Source: Enterobacterales bacterium
GTDB taxonomy: Bacteria; Pseudomonadota; Gammaproteobacteria; Enterobacterales; Enterobacteriaceae
Direction: 5' to 3'
Length of the DNA stretch: 37,579 nt
NCBI GenBank assembly: GCA_015655145.1
Contig: JAATFO010000121.1
Coordinates: 1 to 37,579 of the forward strand
Notes under the pieces: model-generated
Database searches by the model: none
What the model saw: only the letters and a program-made list of their open reading frames with translations
What the model was told of the DNA's origin: nothing
Position numbers and translations under genes: made by a program
Shown: positions 9,325 to 17,950 of the stretch, one piece after another
Layout: each line of letters opens with the position of its first letter
Position numbering within the stretch: the stretch's first letter is position 1

Positions 9325-10518
9325 TTACATCACAGCGGCGAAGGCTTCTGCCACCTGATGGACGTTATGGCTGTTAAGGCCGGCAACACACATCCGTCCG
9401 CTGGCGATCAGATAGACGCCAAACTCGTCACGCAGGCGATCAACCTGACGGGAGCTAAAACCGGTATAGCTGAACATGCCGCGCTGTTTCAGGAAATAAT
9501 CGAAATTTTTTCCTGGAATAGCTGCGGTTAACGCGGTGACTAATTCTTCGCGCATTGCCAGAATACGCACCCGCATCGTATCGACTTCAGCCAGCCAACG
9601 GGCCTTCAGCGCTTCATCGTTCAGGATATGAGAAACCACTTGTGCGCCAAAATTGGGGGGGCTGGAATAGTTCCGACGCACTGTCGCTTTCAATTGTCCC
9701 AGTACCCGCGTCGTCTCTTCCGCGTCACAGCAAATCACCGAAAGCCCGCCGACGCGTTCACCATACAGCGAAAACGTTTTAGAAAACGAGTTGCTGACCA
9801 GGGCAGGTAACCCGGCGGTGGCAATGATACGCAGCGCATACGCATCCTGTTCGACACTGGCGCCAAATCCCTGATAGGCAATATCAAGGAACGGGATCAG
9901 TTCTCGTGTCTGTAATACCGCGACGGTGGCATCCCACTGCGCCGGGGTGAGATCTGCGCCGGTCGGGTTGTGGCAGCAGGGGTGTAGCAAGACAATACTC
10001 TGTTTTGGCAGGGTGTTGAGCGTTGCCAGAAATGCCTCGAAGTTAACGCCATGGGTGGCGTCGTCATACCACGGGTAGGTGTTCACCGTAAAACCGCTGC
10101 CTGAAAAAATCGCTACATGGTTTTCCCAGGTGGGATCACTCACCCAGACGGCGGAATCAGGGAAGTAACGTTTAAGAAAATCGGCGCCCATTTTCAAGGC
10201 CCCTGAGCCGCCCAGCGTCTGTATTGTTGCCACGCGGCCGGTTTTCACCACCGGATGGTCATCACCAAAAAGTAAGGGCGCAATCGCGGCACGGTAGGCG
10301 GGCAAACCGTCCATCGGCAAATAGAGTGAGACCCCTTGCGGTTGTGCATTCAGGTGATCTTCCGCCGCCGCTACCGCCTGCAACTGAGGAACGACACCTT
10401 GCTGGTTGTAATATAAGCCGATACTCAGATTCACTTTATAAGGGCGAGTATCTTGCTTAAAGGTTTCCATCAACGAAAGGATCGGATCGCCAGCATAAGC
10501 ATCAACATTTTGAAACAC
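9325..10518 (-). CDS. tyrB: Aromatic-amino-acid aminotransferase TyrB
   Basis: PLP-dependent class I aminotransferase for the last step of tyrosine and phenylalanine synthesis, with activity on aspartate and leucine keto acids. It has the family landmarks [28 protein letters not shown] loop (here [12 protein letters not shown]), DIAYQGFG, the PLP lysine in [18 protein letters not shown] near residue 247, and the C-terminal [10 protein letters not shown] with the substrate-carboxylate arginine. Start: an ATG at 10533 lacks a ribosome site. The GTG at 10518 has GGAG nine bases upstream, begins [12 protein letters not shown] like E. coli [12 protein letters not shown], and gives exactly 397 aa. 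No obvious TyrR box was seen upstream. dnaB lies 150 bp upstream on the same strand; alr is not between them. Confidence 0.96.
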   Translation of the reverse strand: MFQNVDAYAGDPILSLMETFKQDTRPYKVNLSIGLYYNQQGVVPQLQAVAAAEDHLNAQPQGVSLYLPMDGLPAYRAAIAPLLFGDDHPVVKTGRVATIQTLGGSGALKMGADFLKRYFPDSAVWVSDPTWENHVAIFSGSGFTVNTYPWYDDATHGVNFEAFLATLNTLPKQSIVLLHPCCHNPTGADLTPAQWDATVAVLQTRELIPFLDIAYQGFGASVEQDAYALRIIATAGLPALVSNSFSKTFSLYGERVGGLSVICCDAEETTRVLGQLKATVRRNYSSPPNFGAQVVSHILNDEALKARWLAEVDTMRVRILAMREELVTALTAAIPGKNFDYFLKQRGMFSYTGFSSRQVDRLRDEFGVYLIASGRMCVAGLNSHNVHQVAEAFAAVM

Positions 10519-10668
10519 AGTGCAGATCTCCATGATTGGTTTTTAGGGTCTTACGCGCCAGCACATGCCGGGCAGATAACATAGCGATTTGTGGCCAGAG
10601 CGCCAGTCGCCTGCGTGGTTTATCATACTCACAACCAACTGTGTTGGCCTATGACAGTGGTAGCAAAA

Positions 10669-12075
10669 TTATTCATCATCGTATTGCGGGCCAGCATAGT
10701 TATCAAAGCGTGACCACTGACCATTAAATGTTAGCCGCACCGTGCCGATTGGGCCATTACGTTGTTTACCAATAATGATTTCCGCAATGCCTTTCATATC
10801 GCTGTTCTCGTGATACACCTCATCACGATAGATGAACATGATCAAGTCGGCATCCTGCTCGATGGAGCCTGATTCACGCAGATCGGAGTTAACCGGACGT
10901 TTATACGCCCGTTGTTCCAGCAAGCGGTTCAACTGTGACAGCGCCACCACCGGCACTTGCAATTCTTTGGCCAGCGCTTTGAGCGAACGGGATATTTCGG
11001 CGATTTCCAGGGTGCGGTTGTCCGAGAGCGAAGGGACGCGCATTAACTGGAGATAGTCGATCATAATCATGCTCAGGCCCTCGTTTTCACGGTAGATTCG
11101 CCGGGCGCGAGAACGGACTTCCGTGGGCGTCAGGCCGGAAGAATCATCGATATAGATGTTCTTCTTTTCCAGCAAAATCCCCATGGTGGCGGAGATTCGC
11201 GCCCAGTCTTCATCATCCAGTTGGCCGGTACGAATACGGGTCTGATCCACCCGAGAGAGCGAAGCCAGCATACGCATCATGATCTGTTCGCCGGGCATCT
11301 CAAGGCTGAAAATCAGCACCGGTTTGTCATGCAACATCGCGGCATTTTCACACAGATTCATGGCAAAGGTGGTTTTCCCCATTGAAGGACGGGCAGCCAC
11401 GATGATTAAGTCGGAACGTTGGAGGCCTGCGGTTTTCTTGTTAAGATCCTGATAGCCGGTATCAACGCCAGTGACGCCATCGTGCGGCGTCTGATACAGC
11501 GATTCAATGCGAGATACCGTCGCTTCGAGGATTTGTTCAATATTTTTTGGACCTTCGTCCTTATTCGCCCGACTTTCGGCGATTTGAAACACATGAGACT
11601 CAGCATAATCAAGCAGATCTTCGCTGCTGCGCCCCTGCGGGGCATAACCGGCATCGGCGATTTTATTGGCGACGGCGATCATCTCTCGTACCACCGCGCG
11701 TTCACGGACGATGTCGGCATAAGCGCCGATGTTAGCCGCACTGGGGGTATTTTTTGACAGTTCAGCCAGGTAGGCAAAACCGCCGGCCATGTCCAGTTCG
11801 CCTTTCTGCTCCAGCGACTCAGACAGGGTAATCAGATCAATGGGTTTGCCCATATCCAACAGGCGCTGCATTTCACTGAAAATTAATCGGTGCGGACGGC
11901 TGAAAAAATCCTCCGCGATAACGCGTTCAGAGACATTATCCCAGCGTTCATTGTCCAGCATTAACCCGCCCAACACTGATTGCTCCGCTTCCAGTGAATG
12001 CGGCGGCAATTTCAATCCCTCGACCTGGCGATCGCGGGGTTCATTCAATTTGTTGGTGGGCTTATTTCCTGCCAT
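10669..12075 (-). CDS. dnaB: Replicative DNA helicase DnaB
   Basis: Hexameric helicase that unwinds DNA at the replication fork. The 468 residues (E. coli 471) contain the N-terminal primase-binding domain (PPHSLEAEQSVLGGLMLDN), the linker, and the RecA-like C-terminal domain with Walker A ARPSMGKTTFAMN, Walker B MIMIDYLQLM, the arginine-rich block RESGSIEQDADLIMFIYRDE and the terminus GPQYDDE. No intein and no break. Divergent from qor, as in E. coli. Confidence 0.98.
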   Translation of the reverse strand: MAGNKPTNKLNEPRDRQVEGLKLPPHSLEAEQSVLGGLMLDNERWDNVSERVIAEDFFSRPHRLIFSEMQRLLDMGKPIDLITLSESLEQKGELDMAGGFAYLAELSKNTPSAANIGAYADIVRERAVVREMIAVANKIADAGYAPQGRSSEDLLDYAESHVFQIAESRANKDEGPKNIEQILEATVSRIESLYQTPHDGVTGVDTGYQDLNKKTAGLQRSDLIIVAARPSMGKTTFAMNLCENAAMLHDKPVLIFSLEMPGEQIMMRMLASLSRVDQTRIRTGQLDDEDWARISATMGILLEKKNIYIDDSSGLTPTEVRSRARRIYRENEGLSMIMIDYLQLMRVPSLSDNRTLEIAEISRSLKALAKELQVPVVALSQLNRLLEQRAYKRPVNSDLRESGSIEQDADLIMFIYRDEVYHENSDMKGIAEIIIGKQRNGPIGTVRLTFNGQWSRFDNYAGPQYDDE

Positions 12076-12179
12076 AGTAAACGCAATACCCTAATTCAAG
12101 TAAGGGAGAGACGGGCAAGTATACCTGTTCATACCGGGTACGTCCTCTCATCAATCATGCAGAATCAACAGGAGTGATA

Positions 12180-13163
12180 ATGGCAAAGCGGATACAAATA
12201 CGTCAACATGGCGCGCCTGACGTGTTGCAGTTTGTGGATTTTGAGCCGGTCGATCCAGGTGATAATGAGGTGCAGGTTGAGAATAAAGCCATTGGCATTA
12301 ATTATCTGGATACCTATATTCGTAGCGGTCTCTACCCTGTAGCCCATATGCCGAGCGGGTTAGGCACCGAAGCGGCCGGGGTGGTGAAAAAAGTCGGCGC
12401 TGGTGTAACCCTGGTCAAACCGGGTGATCGGGTGGTTTATGCCCAGTCGTCCCTCGGGGCTTACAGCGAGGTGCATAATGTGCGTCAGGATGACGTGGCG
12501 TTGCTACCGGACGGCATTTCGTTTGAGCAGGCGGCGGCGACTTTTCTGAAAGGACTGACTGTGCATTATCTGTTGCGTCAGACCCATAAGGTTCAGCCAG
12601 GTGAAGTGTTCCTGTTTCACGCTGCGGCGGGTGGCGTGGGGCTTATCGCCTGCCAGTGGGCAAAAGCGCTGGGCGCGCAGTTGATTGGCACGGTGGGATC
12701 GGCAAAAAAAGCCGCGCTGGCGAAACACTATGGCGCCTGGGCGACGATTAATTACCACGAAGAGGATATTGCCCGCCGCGTCAGTGAGCTTACCGAAGGC
12801 AAAAAGGTTCGCGTGGTGTATGACTCGGTGGGCAAAGACACTTGGGAGGCTTCGCTGGATTGTCTGCAACCACACGGTTTGATGGTCAGTTTTGGCAACG
12901 CCTCCGGTCCGGTGACGGGCGTTAATCTGGGGATTCTCAATCAAAAGGGGTCGTTGTATGTGACCCGGCCATCGCTGAATAGCTATATCACATCCAGGGA
13001 GGCGCTCAGCCATGCCAGCCAGGCGCTATTTTCGTTGATGACCCGCGGGGCGATAACGGTGGAGGTGCCTGAAGCGCAGAAATTCCCACTGGCTGACGCC
13101 CGGCGTGCGCACCAGGCGCTCGAGAGCCGCGCGACCCAGGGGTCGAGCCTGTTAATTCCCTGA
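12180..13163 (+). CDS. qor: NADPH:quinone oxidoreductase Qor (zeta-crystallin type)
   Basis: Zinc-free medium-chain reductase that uses NADPH, probably reducing quinones or related electrophiles. The 327 residues equal E. coli Qor in length and carry GINYLDTYIRSGLYP, SGLGTEAAGVV, the NADPH fold HAAAGGVGLIACQWAKALGA, and the C-terminal ESRATQGSSLLIP. No zinc-ligand cysteines. ATG 12180 has GGAG five bases upstream; a GTG six bases earlier is in the ribosome site and unlikely. Divergent from dnaB across a 104-bp spacer. Confidence 0.95.
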   Translation: MAKRIQIRQHGAPDVLQFVDFEPVDPGDNEVQVENKAIGINYLDTYIRSGLYPVAHMPSGLGTEAAGVVKKVGAGVTLVKPGDRVVYAQSSLGAYSEVHNVRQDDVALLPDGISFEQAAATFLKGLTVHYLLRQTHKVQPGEVFLFHAAAGGVGLIACQWAKALGAQLIGTVGSAKKAALAKHYGAWATINYHEEDIARRVSELTEGKKVRVVYDSVGKDTWEASLDCLQPHGLMVSFGNASGPVTGVNLGILNQKGSLYVTRPSLNSYITSREALSHASQALFSLMTRGAITVEVPEAQKFPLADARRAHQALESRATQGSSLLIP

Positions 13164-13340
13164 TAACAGACAGTGCGCTGTGTAGGCCAGTAATGCGCAG
13201 CGCAGTGGTTCTTCAGGTAAAGGGGCGCTAAGTTTACATGGCGCCCATTCGGCTCACTCGCTACACGCGCACAACGTCTTAGCCCTTTGTCTCGCCCATC
13301 GGCGTTGACAATTACCCTTATGCCGGAAAACCTCAGCCGG

Positions 13341-13369
13341 CCTGAGTCCGGCAGAAAACCGAACTCAGG
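13341..13369 (-). terminator. Hairpin, possible terminator of the Sua5-domain gene
   Basis: CCTGAGTCCGG (13341-13351) pairs with CCGAACTCAGG (13359-13369) with one wobble, loop CAGAAAA. It lies 14 bases beyond the stop of the minus-strand gene, and an overlapping stem CTCAGCCGGCCTGAG follows. No clean T-tract directly after the main stem, though GTTTTCC follows the second one. Confidence 0.45.
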
Positions 13370-13383
13370 TCCGGATGGCGGGA

Positions 13384-14163
13384 TCAGTAGTAATCACCAT
13401 GGCGGTAGTCCCAGGTGGTGAAGATATCGGACATCATGGCCATAATCTTATCCACATCGAGACCTTTACGGATCAGTACCGGGCATGGGGTTACTTTACG
13501 TTCGCCTTTCTGCTCTGGCACCAGTTTACCGCTGGCATCCACCATTGAAACCATCACACCCTGCTCGTAACGGGTTTTGTCGCTGTCGTTCGGCTGGATA
13601 GATTTCACATAGTCATTGGCTCCGATAATCAGGTCGGCTCGGGTTTCGATACGCTCGCCAATCCCTTCTACCAAACCACGGTTACCTTTACCTGATGGGT
13701 TGGCCGAACTGGCGAAGGAGAATTTCCCGTGATTTTCCCACAGCTCTTTTGCCAGAATTTCACCGGGTTTACCGAATTTGATCACAAAACAACTGGTTTG
13801 ACGACCGTCCATCATCAGCTCTTTGGCACCGTCGTTCGGGATACGCGCCACCGCGTCTGCCCGCCATGGCAGGATGCAGCCCAGCAACACGTCGGCATCC
13901 CAATGCTGCTGATACAGTTGCTCAATTTCCGGGTTCAATTGCGCCAGTTCTTTTAATTGAGTTAACGAACCACACAGCACTACGCCAGGCTTGTTGCGGT
14001 TACGTTGTTTTGCTTCAAATTTACGTTCCAGCCCGGTTTTATCGGAGGTCATGATGATGTAGCCCACTTTCGTTGGGCAGACAATCATACCGCCGTCTTT
14101 TGACAAAATTTCAACGGCTTCTGGCTGTAAGCCGCCATTCCATTGCACTTTCTTGCTGCTCAT
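13384..14163 (-). CDS. Sua5/YciO/YrdC-domain protein of unknown function
   Basis: The fold is that of the threonylcarbamoyl-AMP synthase family, which binds ATP, threonine and RNA. Seen here: ILSKDGGMIVCPTKVGYIIMTSD and FEAKQRNRNKPGVVL (the KRxxKP-like nucleotide segment), SSANPSGKGNRG (the SxANxSG motif), and GxxS/T strands to the C-terminus, 259 aa. The first block reads PTKVGY where tRNA-modifying members read PTDTVYGL, and there is an extra C-terminal tail of about 40 residues ending WDYRHGDYY. It is therefore not a simple TsaC or YciO orthologue, and may act on another substrate. Start ATG 14163 has AAAGG seven bases upstream; a GTG five codons earlier lacks a site. Transcribed alone. 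Confidence 0.75.
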   Translation of the reverse strand: MSSKKVQWNGGLQPEAVEILSKDGGMIVCPTKVGYIIMTSDKTGLERKFEAKQRNRNKPGVVLCGSLTQLKELAQLNPEIEQLYQQHWDADVLLGCILPWRADAVARIPNDGAKELMMDGRQTSCFVIKFGKPGEILAKELWENHGKFSFASSANPSGKGNRGLVEGIGERIETRADLIIGANDYVKSIQPNDSDKTRYEQGVMVSMVDASGKLVPEQKGERKVTPCPVLIRKGLDVDKIMAMMSDIFTTWDYRHGDYY

Positions 14164-15117
14164 AAGGATACCTTTCACTCAAATTCGGGGTTAATTCAGG
14201 GCGTATTAACGCAAATACCGACCCGTTACGACGTTTAATCATAAAATGGACAATTGTGTTGGCGGCGTTGATATTACCTTTCGCCACGACAGCGCATACA
14301 TGCTGAACTGCAGGCAGGCACAGACATACTGCCTACTCAGTACCCGAGAACAGGGCGCACTACGGATACCAGCACCATCAATTTTATGATTTTTTTACCT
14401 GGAAAGTCATTATTGTTAAATAAGCTTGATCCACATCTTTTACGGTTTTTGGCAGGAATGAATCCTACCGTAGTTTTGCCGCACAGCAAGAATCTTGCGC
14501 AAAAGAGCGGAATTGTTCCATTTTCGCCTCAATATCCGCACTTCGCCGCAGGAAAGAGGATGCCACAGTATGAGATGAGGCATCACCGCATAATGACAGC
14601 GTCGGGTCATTGTATGTCAATACCACCGGCAGCCAAACCCCCTGCCAGGGTCACCCATTATATGACAGTGTGGTGATGGAAATAAAGTTCCAAAATTGTT
14701 GTTTTTGTATTTTTTTGTTTTATTTTTAATGTGATATTTTTCACAGAAGATAAACCTGACCCTGCTACTTTTTTTTGATGAATATATTGTTACTTTTTGT
14801 TTTTGTTTTATTTTTTAAGTGATTTATTTTATGTGACGCATGGGAAGGGTTTTTCTCATTATGTTGTCCCATTTACGGCAATCGGTAGGGGGTGAAAAAC
14901 ATGGCGCGCTTAACAAAATTAAAATTCTATAAAATATAAAATTGAACATTATTATTTTTGTTGTTAGCGTCATGTTCTCCAGTGCCCTGATTCAGGCCTG
15001 CAGCCGATGGCGGCCATTGTTTATCCGGCCGTGTCGTTGGCCGTACGCACTCCTGTAAGTGCGACCGATCAGACGATGTAAATTCAGACGAGTACATGAA
15101 TCTTGAGGGGTAACGTT
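14164..15117. other. 954-bp intergenic region, T-rich on the plus strand, no gene recognised
   Basis: The region separates the Sua5-domain gene (leftward) from the Gfo/Idh gene (rightward). 14690-14960 is very AT-rich with repeated T-runs (for example 14700-14727 and 14769-14817), a composition typical of H-NS-bound leaders. A perfect CRP-type site lies at 14730. A 96-codon open frame at 14386-14676 has no recognisable product. Short repeated ATGACAG words occur at about 14592 and 14664. Confidence 0.6.
14730..14745. promoter_or_regulatory. CRP-cAMP site
   Basis: TGTGATATTTTTCACA is a perfect TGTGA-N6-TCACA palindrome. It is about 370 bp upstream of the Gfo/Idh-isomerase pair and about 570 bp upstream of the Sua5-domain gene. 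Catabolite control of the sugar-metabolising pair is the likelier reading, but the promoter itself was not located. Confidence 0.65.
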
Positions 15118-16122
15118 ATGCTCAATGTTGCATTATTGGGGGCCGGGCGCATCGCGCATGTTCACGCTAAGCATATCCACCATCATCCCAATACGCGGTT
15201 GTTTTCAGTCTCTGATCAGTTTGCCGATGCCGCTGCGCTACTGGCCGGTCAGTATCAGGCTCAGGTACTGTCAGTGACGGACGCGATTCATCATCCTGAA
15301 GTCGATATTGTATTGGTGGCGACCTCTACCGATACGCATGCGGAATTTTCTTTGCAGGCTGCACGCGCCGGGAAAGCAATTTTTTGTGAAAAACCGATCG
15401 ATTTGAATATTGCGCGGGTTAAGGCCTGCGTCGTGGAGGTCAGACAGCTTGGCGTCCCGTTCATGGTTGGCTTTAATCGTCGCTTCGATCCTAACCACGC
15501 TCACCTTCATCGGGCTCTGCGCGCCGGTGAAATTGGTGAGCTGGAACACCTACAAATTTGCTCACGCGATCCTTCGCCGTTGCCGGACGATTATCTGTTA
15601 GCGTCTGGCGGCATGTTCCGCGATATGACGATTCATGATTTCGATATGGCGCGTTTCCTGCTTGGCGAGGAACCGGTAGCCGTGTCGGCTATTGCGGCAG
15701 CCCTGATCAGCCCGGCCGTGAAGGCGGCAGGGGATGTCGATATTGGGGTTATCACATTACAAACTGCGTCCGGCAAAATTGCGGTAATCAATAATAGTCG
15801 CCGTTCCGGCTACGGCTACGATCAGCGTATTGAAGCTCACGGGCAAAAAGGGTGTCTTGCAGTAAATAATGTGCCGACCACAACCCTGGTAAAAATGACT
15901 GATGACAATGGCGTGCAGGCACAAAAACCGCTGCACTTTTTTCTTGAACGTTATCAGGATGCCTTCCGCGAACAGTGGAAAGCCTTTATCGCAGCATTAA
16001 CAGACCACCAATCAATGCCCACGACCGCCAGTGATGGATTAAACGCGTTATTACTGGCCGAGGCTGCGATGAAATCGCTGAAAACACAGCAAGTAGTGCC
16101 CATTTCTTTGCATGAGGTGTGA
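15118..16122 (+). CDS. Gfo/Idh/MocA oxidoreductase, inositol 2-dehydrogenase-like
   Basis: NAD(P)-dependent sugar or polyol oxidoreductase. The 334 residues start with the Rossmann motif GAGRIAHVHAKHI and keep the IolG-type catalytic residues Lys92 (CEKPI), Asp169 and His173 (GGMFRDMTIHDFDMARFLLG), plus GFNRRFDP. Length and motifs agree with myo-inositol 2-dehydrogenase, but the family has many sugar specificities. ATG 15118 has GAGGGG seven bases upstream. One base separates its stop from the next gene, so the two are co-translated. The partner isomerase suggests a two-step conversion: oxidise a polyol or sugar, then isomerise or dehydrate the ketone. No transporter of its own on the same strand. 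Confidence 0.85.
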   Translation: MLNVALLGAGRIAHVHAKHIHHHPNTRLFSVSDQFADAAALLAGQYQAQVLSVTDAIHHPEVDIVLVATSTDTHAEFSLQAARAGKAIFCEKPIDLNIARVKACVVEVRQLGVPFMVGFNRRFDPNHAHLHRALRAGEIGELEHLQICSRDPSPLPDDYLLASGGMFRDMTIHDFDMARFLLGEEPVAVSAIAAALISPAVKAAGDVDIGVITLQTASGKIAVINNSRRSGYGYDQRIEAHGQKGCLAVNNVPTTTLVKMTDDNGVQAQKPLHFFLERYQDAFREQWKAFIAALTDHQSMPTTASDGLNALLLAEAAMKSLKTQQVVPISLHEV

Positions 16123-16123
16123 G

Positions 16124-17083
16124 ATGAAATTAGGTTTAGTCAGCGACAGCCTGAGCCAACTTTCCACTATCGAGGTGATTAAAACCGCCGCTGAGTTGGG
16201 GCTGGATTGTATTGAATTCGCGACCGGTAATTGGTCATCCGCCCCTCATCTCGATCTTGACCATTTACTCAACGATGGTGGAGCAAGAGCCAGTTTGCGC
16301 CGTTTGCTGGATGATCATGGCTTGACGATTTCCGCCCTGAATGCGAATGGCAATCAACTGCACCCCGGGCCATCCGGTATGGCGCATGCGGCATGTGTGG
16401 AAAAAACAGTGCGCCTCGCGGCGATGATGGATATTGATCATGTCGTGATGATGTCCGGGCTACCGGCAGCGCCTGGCGATAGCTACCCAAACTGGATCAT
16501 CTGTGCCTGGCCGCCAGAAACTCAGGTGATCCTTAATCACCAATGGGATGTTGCGGAATCGTACTGGAAAACGCTGGCGCAACTGGCGCGGGAACAGGGG
16601 GTGAAGCTATGTATCGAAATGCACGGCCAACAGTTGGTGTATAATTTACCGTCATTTTTGCATCTTCGTGAGATTACGGGGGATATCGTCGGGCTTAATT
16701 TCGATCCCAGCCACGTTATCTGGATGGGGGGCGATCCCTTGGCGGTGATTCGTCAGGCTGGCGAGATGATCTACCATGTTCATGCCAAAGATACCTATAT
16801 TGATAGTTTTAACCGGGCGACTGCCAGTGCGCTGGACTGCCGTCCGATGACCATGAGTAAAGAGAGAAGCTGGTCCTACGTGACGCTGGGCTACGGGAAA
16901 CCTGAATCCTGGTGGAATGAATTTTGTTATACGTTAGCCCACTTTGGGCATCCGCAATTGACGCTAAGTATTGAGCATGAAGACATGAACTTGTCGCGTC
17001 TGGAAGGGGTAAAAAAGTCGGTCGCTTTACTGCAACGCACGGCGATGTTCGAGACCTCGGATTATCAATTACCGGCGATTTAA
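16124..17083 (+). CDS. Sugar phosphate isomerase/epimerase-family TIM-barrel protein
   Basis: Xylose-isomerase-like TIM-barrel protein (AP endonuclease 2 superfamily), 319 aa. Metal-site type residues are visible in LCIEMHG (Glu), LNFDPSHVIWMG (Asp, His), IYHVHAKDT (His, Asp) and LSIEHED (Glu), which together are the usual four-ligand divalent-metal centre. Related proteins include inosose isomerase IolI and 3-dehydro-sugar isomerases or hydrolases. GAGGTG lies before the ATG and overlaps the previous gene's end. The pairing with an IolG-like dehydrogenase suggests work on a keto-sugar, but the substrate is not readable. Ends at a strong bidirectional hairpin. Confidence 0.82.
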   Translation: MKLGLVSDSLSQLSTIEVIKTAAELGLDCIEFATGNWSSAPHLDLDHLLNDGGARASLRRLLDDHGLTISALNANGNQLHPGPSGMAHAACVEKTVRLAAMMDIDHVVMMSGLPAAPGDSYPNWIICAWPPETQVILNHQWDVAESYWKTLAQLAREQGVKLCIEMHGQQLVYNLPSFLHLREITGDIVGLNFDPSHVIWMGGDPLAVIRQAGEMIYHVHAKDTYIDSFNRATASALDCRPMTMSKERSWSYVTLGYGKPESWWNEFCYTLAHFGHPQLTLSIEHEDMNLSRLEGVKKSVALLQRTAMFETSDYQLPAI

Positions 17084-17084
17084 C

Positions 17085-17122
17085 GCAAAAACAGCGGCGG
17101 TGTTTATCTCGCCGCTGTTTGT
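17085..17122. terminator. Bidirectional terminator
   Basis: AAACAGCGGCG (17089-17099) and CGCCGCTGTTT (17110-17120) form a perfect 11-bp stem with a 10-base loop. On the minus strand it ends in TTTTTGCG, and on the plus strand in TTTGTT. It serves the isomerase gene from one side and the ABC operon from the other. Confidence 0.8.
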
Positions 17123-17170
17123 TGGCGGGAAAGACGCAGCGAACTCCCTGTTGCCAACGGGGGCCGCATA

Positions 17171-17950
17171 TCAGGATGCCATCTCCCGTTTAAATACCGC
17201 CAGCGTATGCGCTTTGACGCGGATAAACTCTGGATGGCCCATGACTTCGGCGTTACGTGGTCTGGGTAGGTTAAACGGCACAATCTCCGCTACCCGTGTC
17301 GGACGACGCGTCAGTAACAGGATTTCATCCGCGAGGAATACCGCATCTTCTAAATCATGCGAGACAATTAACATTGTCACCCCGGTCGCGATCTGTACCT
17401 GCTGCAGCTTGTCACGAATAAACAGCGTCATCTCGAAATCCAGCGCGGAAAACGGTTCGTCAAGGAACATCACCTCCGGTTCAGTCGCCAGGGCGCGCAT
17501 AATGCAGACCGTCTGCTGCTGCCCGCCGGAAAGCTCGTACGGATAGCGCTGCAAATCAAACCGGATATCAAACATCTGTATCAGTTCATCAACACGTTTT
17601 TTCACTGCGGCAGATTTCATACCGTGTCGTTTGAGCGGGTAAGCGATATTGTCCCAGGCGCTGATCCACGGGAAAAGCGCATCCCGGTAATTCTGGAAAA
17701 CATAACCAATATTGGTCTCTGCCAGCGTTTTACCATCAAAGAGGATTTCGCCGCTATCCAGCGGGATCAGTCCGGCGATCATATTGATCAACGTTGATTT
17801 ACCACAGCCGTTCGGGCCAAAAATTGAGACGATCTTCCCTTTGGGAAGATCGAGGTTAAGATCCTGATACAGCGGTTGACCGGCAAAGGTTTTATCCAGT
17901 CCGCGGATGGTGACATGCGTGTCGGGTTTTGGGTAAAGGGGATTTTTCAT
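17171..17950 (-). CDS. ABC transporter ATPase, nitrate/sulfonate/taurine type
   Basis: Cytoplasmic ATPase subunit of an importer, 259 aa. It has Walker A GPNGCGKSTLINMIAG, Q-loop VFQNYRDALFPW, signature LSGGQQQTVCIMRAL, Walker B VMFLDEPFSALD and H-loop VSHDLEDAVFLAD. The PW after the Q-loop and the short C-terminus are typical of the NrtD/SsuB/TauB group. In the signature helix, QTVCIMRAL replaces the usual QRVAIARAL. The ATG overlaps the permease stop by four bases (ATGA), showing translational coupling. Last gene of the operon, before the bidirectional terminator. Substrate unknown. Confidence 0.92.
   Translation of the reverse strand: MKNPLYPKPDTHVTIRGLDKTFAGQPLYQDLNLDLPKGKIVSIFGPNGCGKSTLINMIAGLIPLDSGEILFDGKTLAETNIGYVFQNYRDALFPWISAWDNIAYPLKRHGMKSAAVKKRVDELIQMFDIRFDLQRYPYELSGGQQQTVCIMRALATEPEVMFLDEPFSALDFEMTLFIRDKLQQVQIATGVTMLIVSHDLEDAVFLADEILLLTRRPTRVAEIVPFNLPRPRNAEVMGHPEFIRVKAHTLAVFKREMAS

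Noticed and set aside
10669..12075. Possible intein in DnaB
   Set aside because: Length and motif order match intein-free DnaB.
14386..14676. 96-codon open frame in the long intergenic region
   Set aside because: No recognisable family, no ribosome site, and a composition that follows the surrounding non-coding DNA.
14818..14845. Second CRP site in the T-rich leader (TGATTTATTTTATGTGAC)
   Set aside because: Only one half-site fits the consensus and the spacing is wrong.
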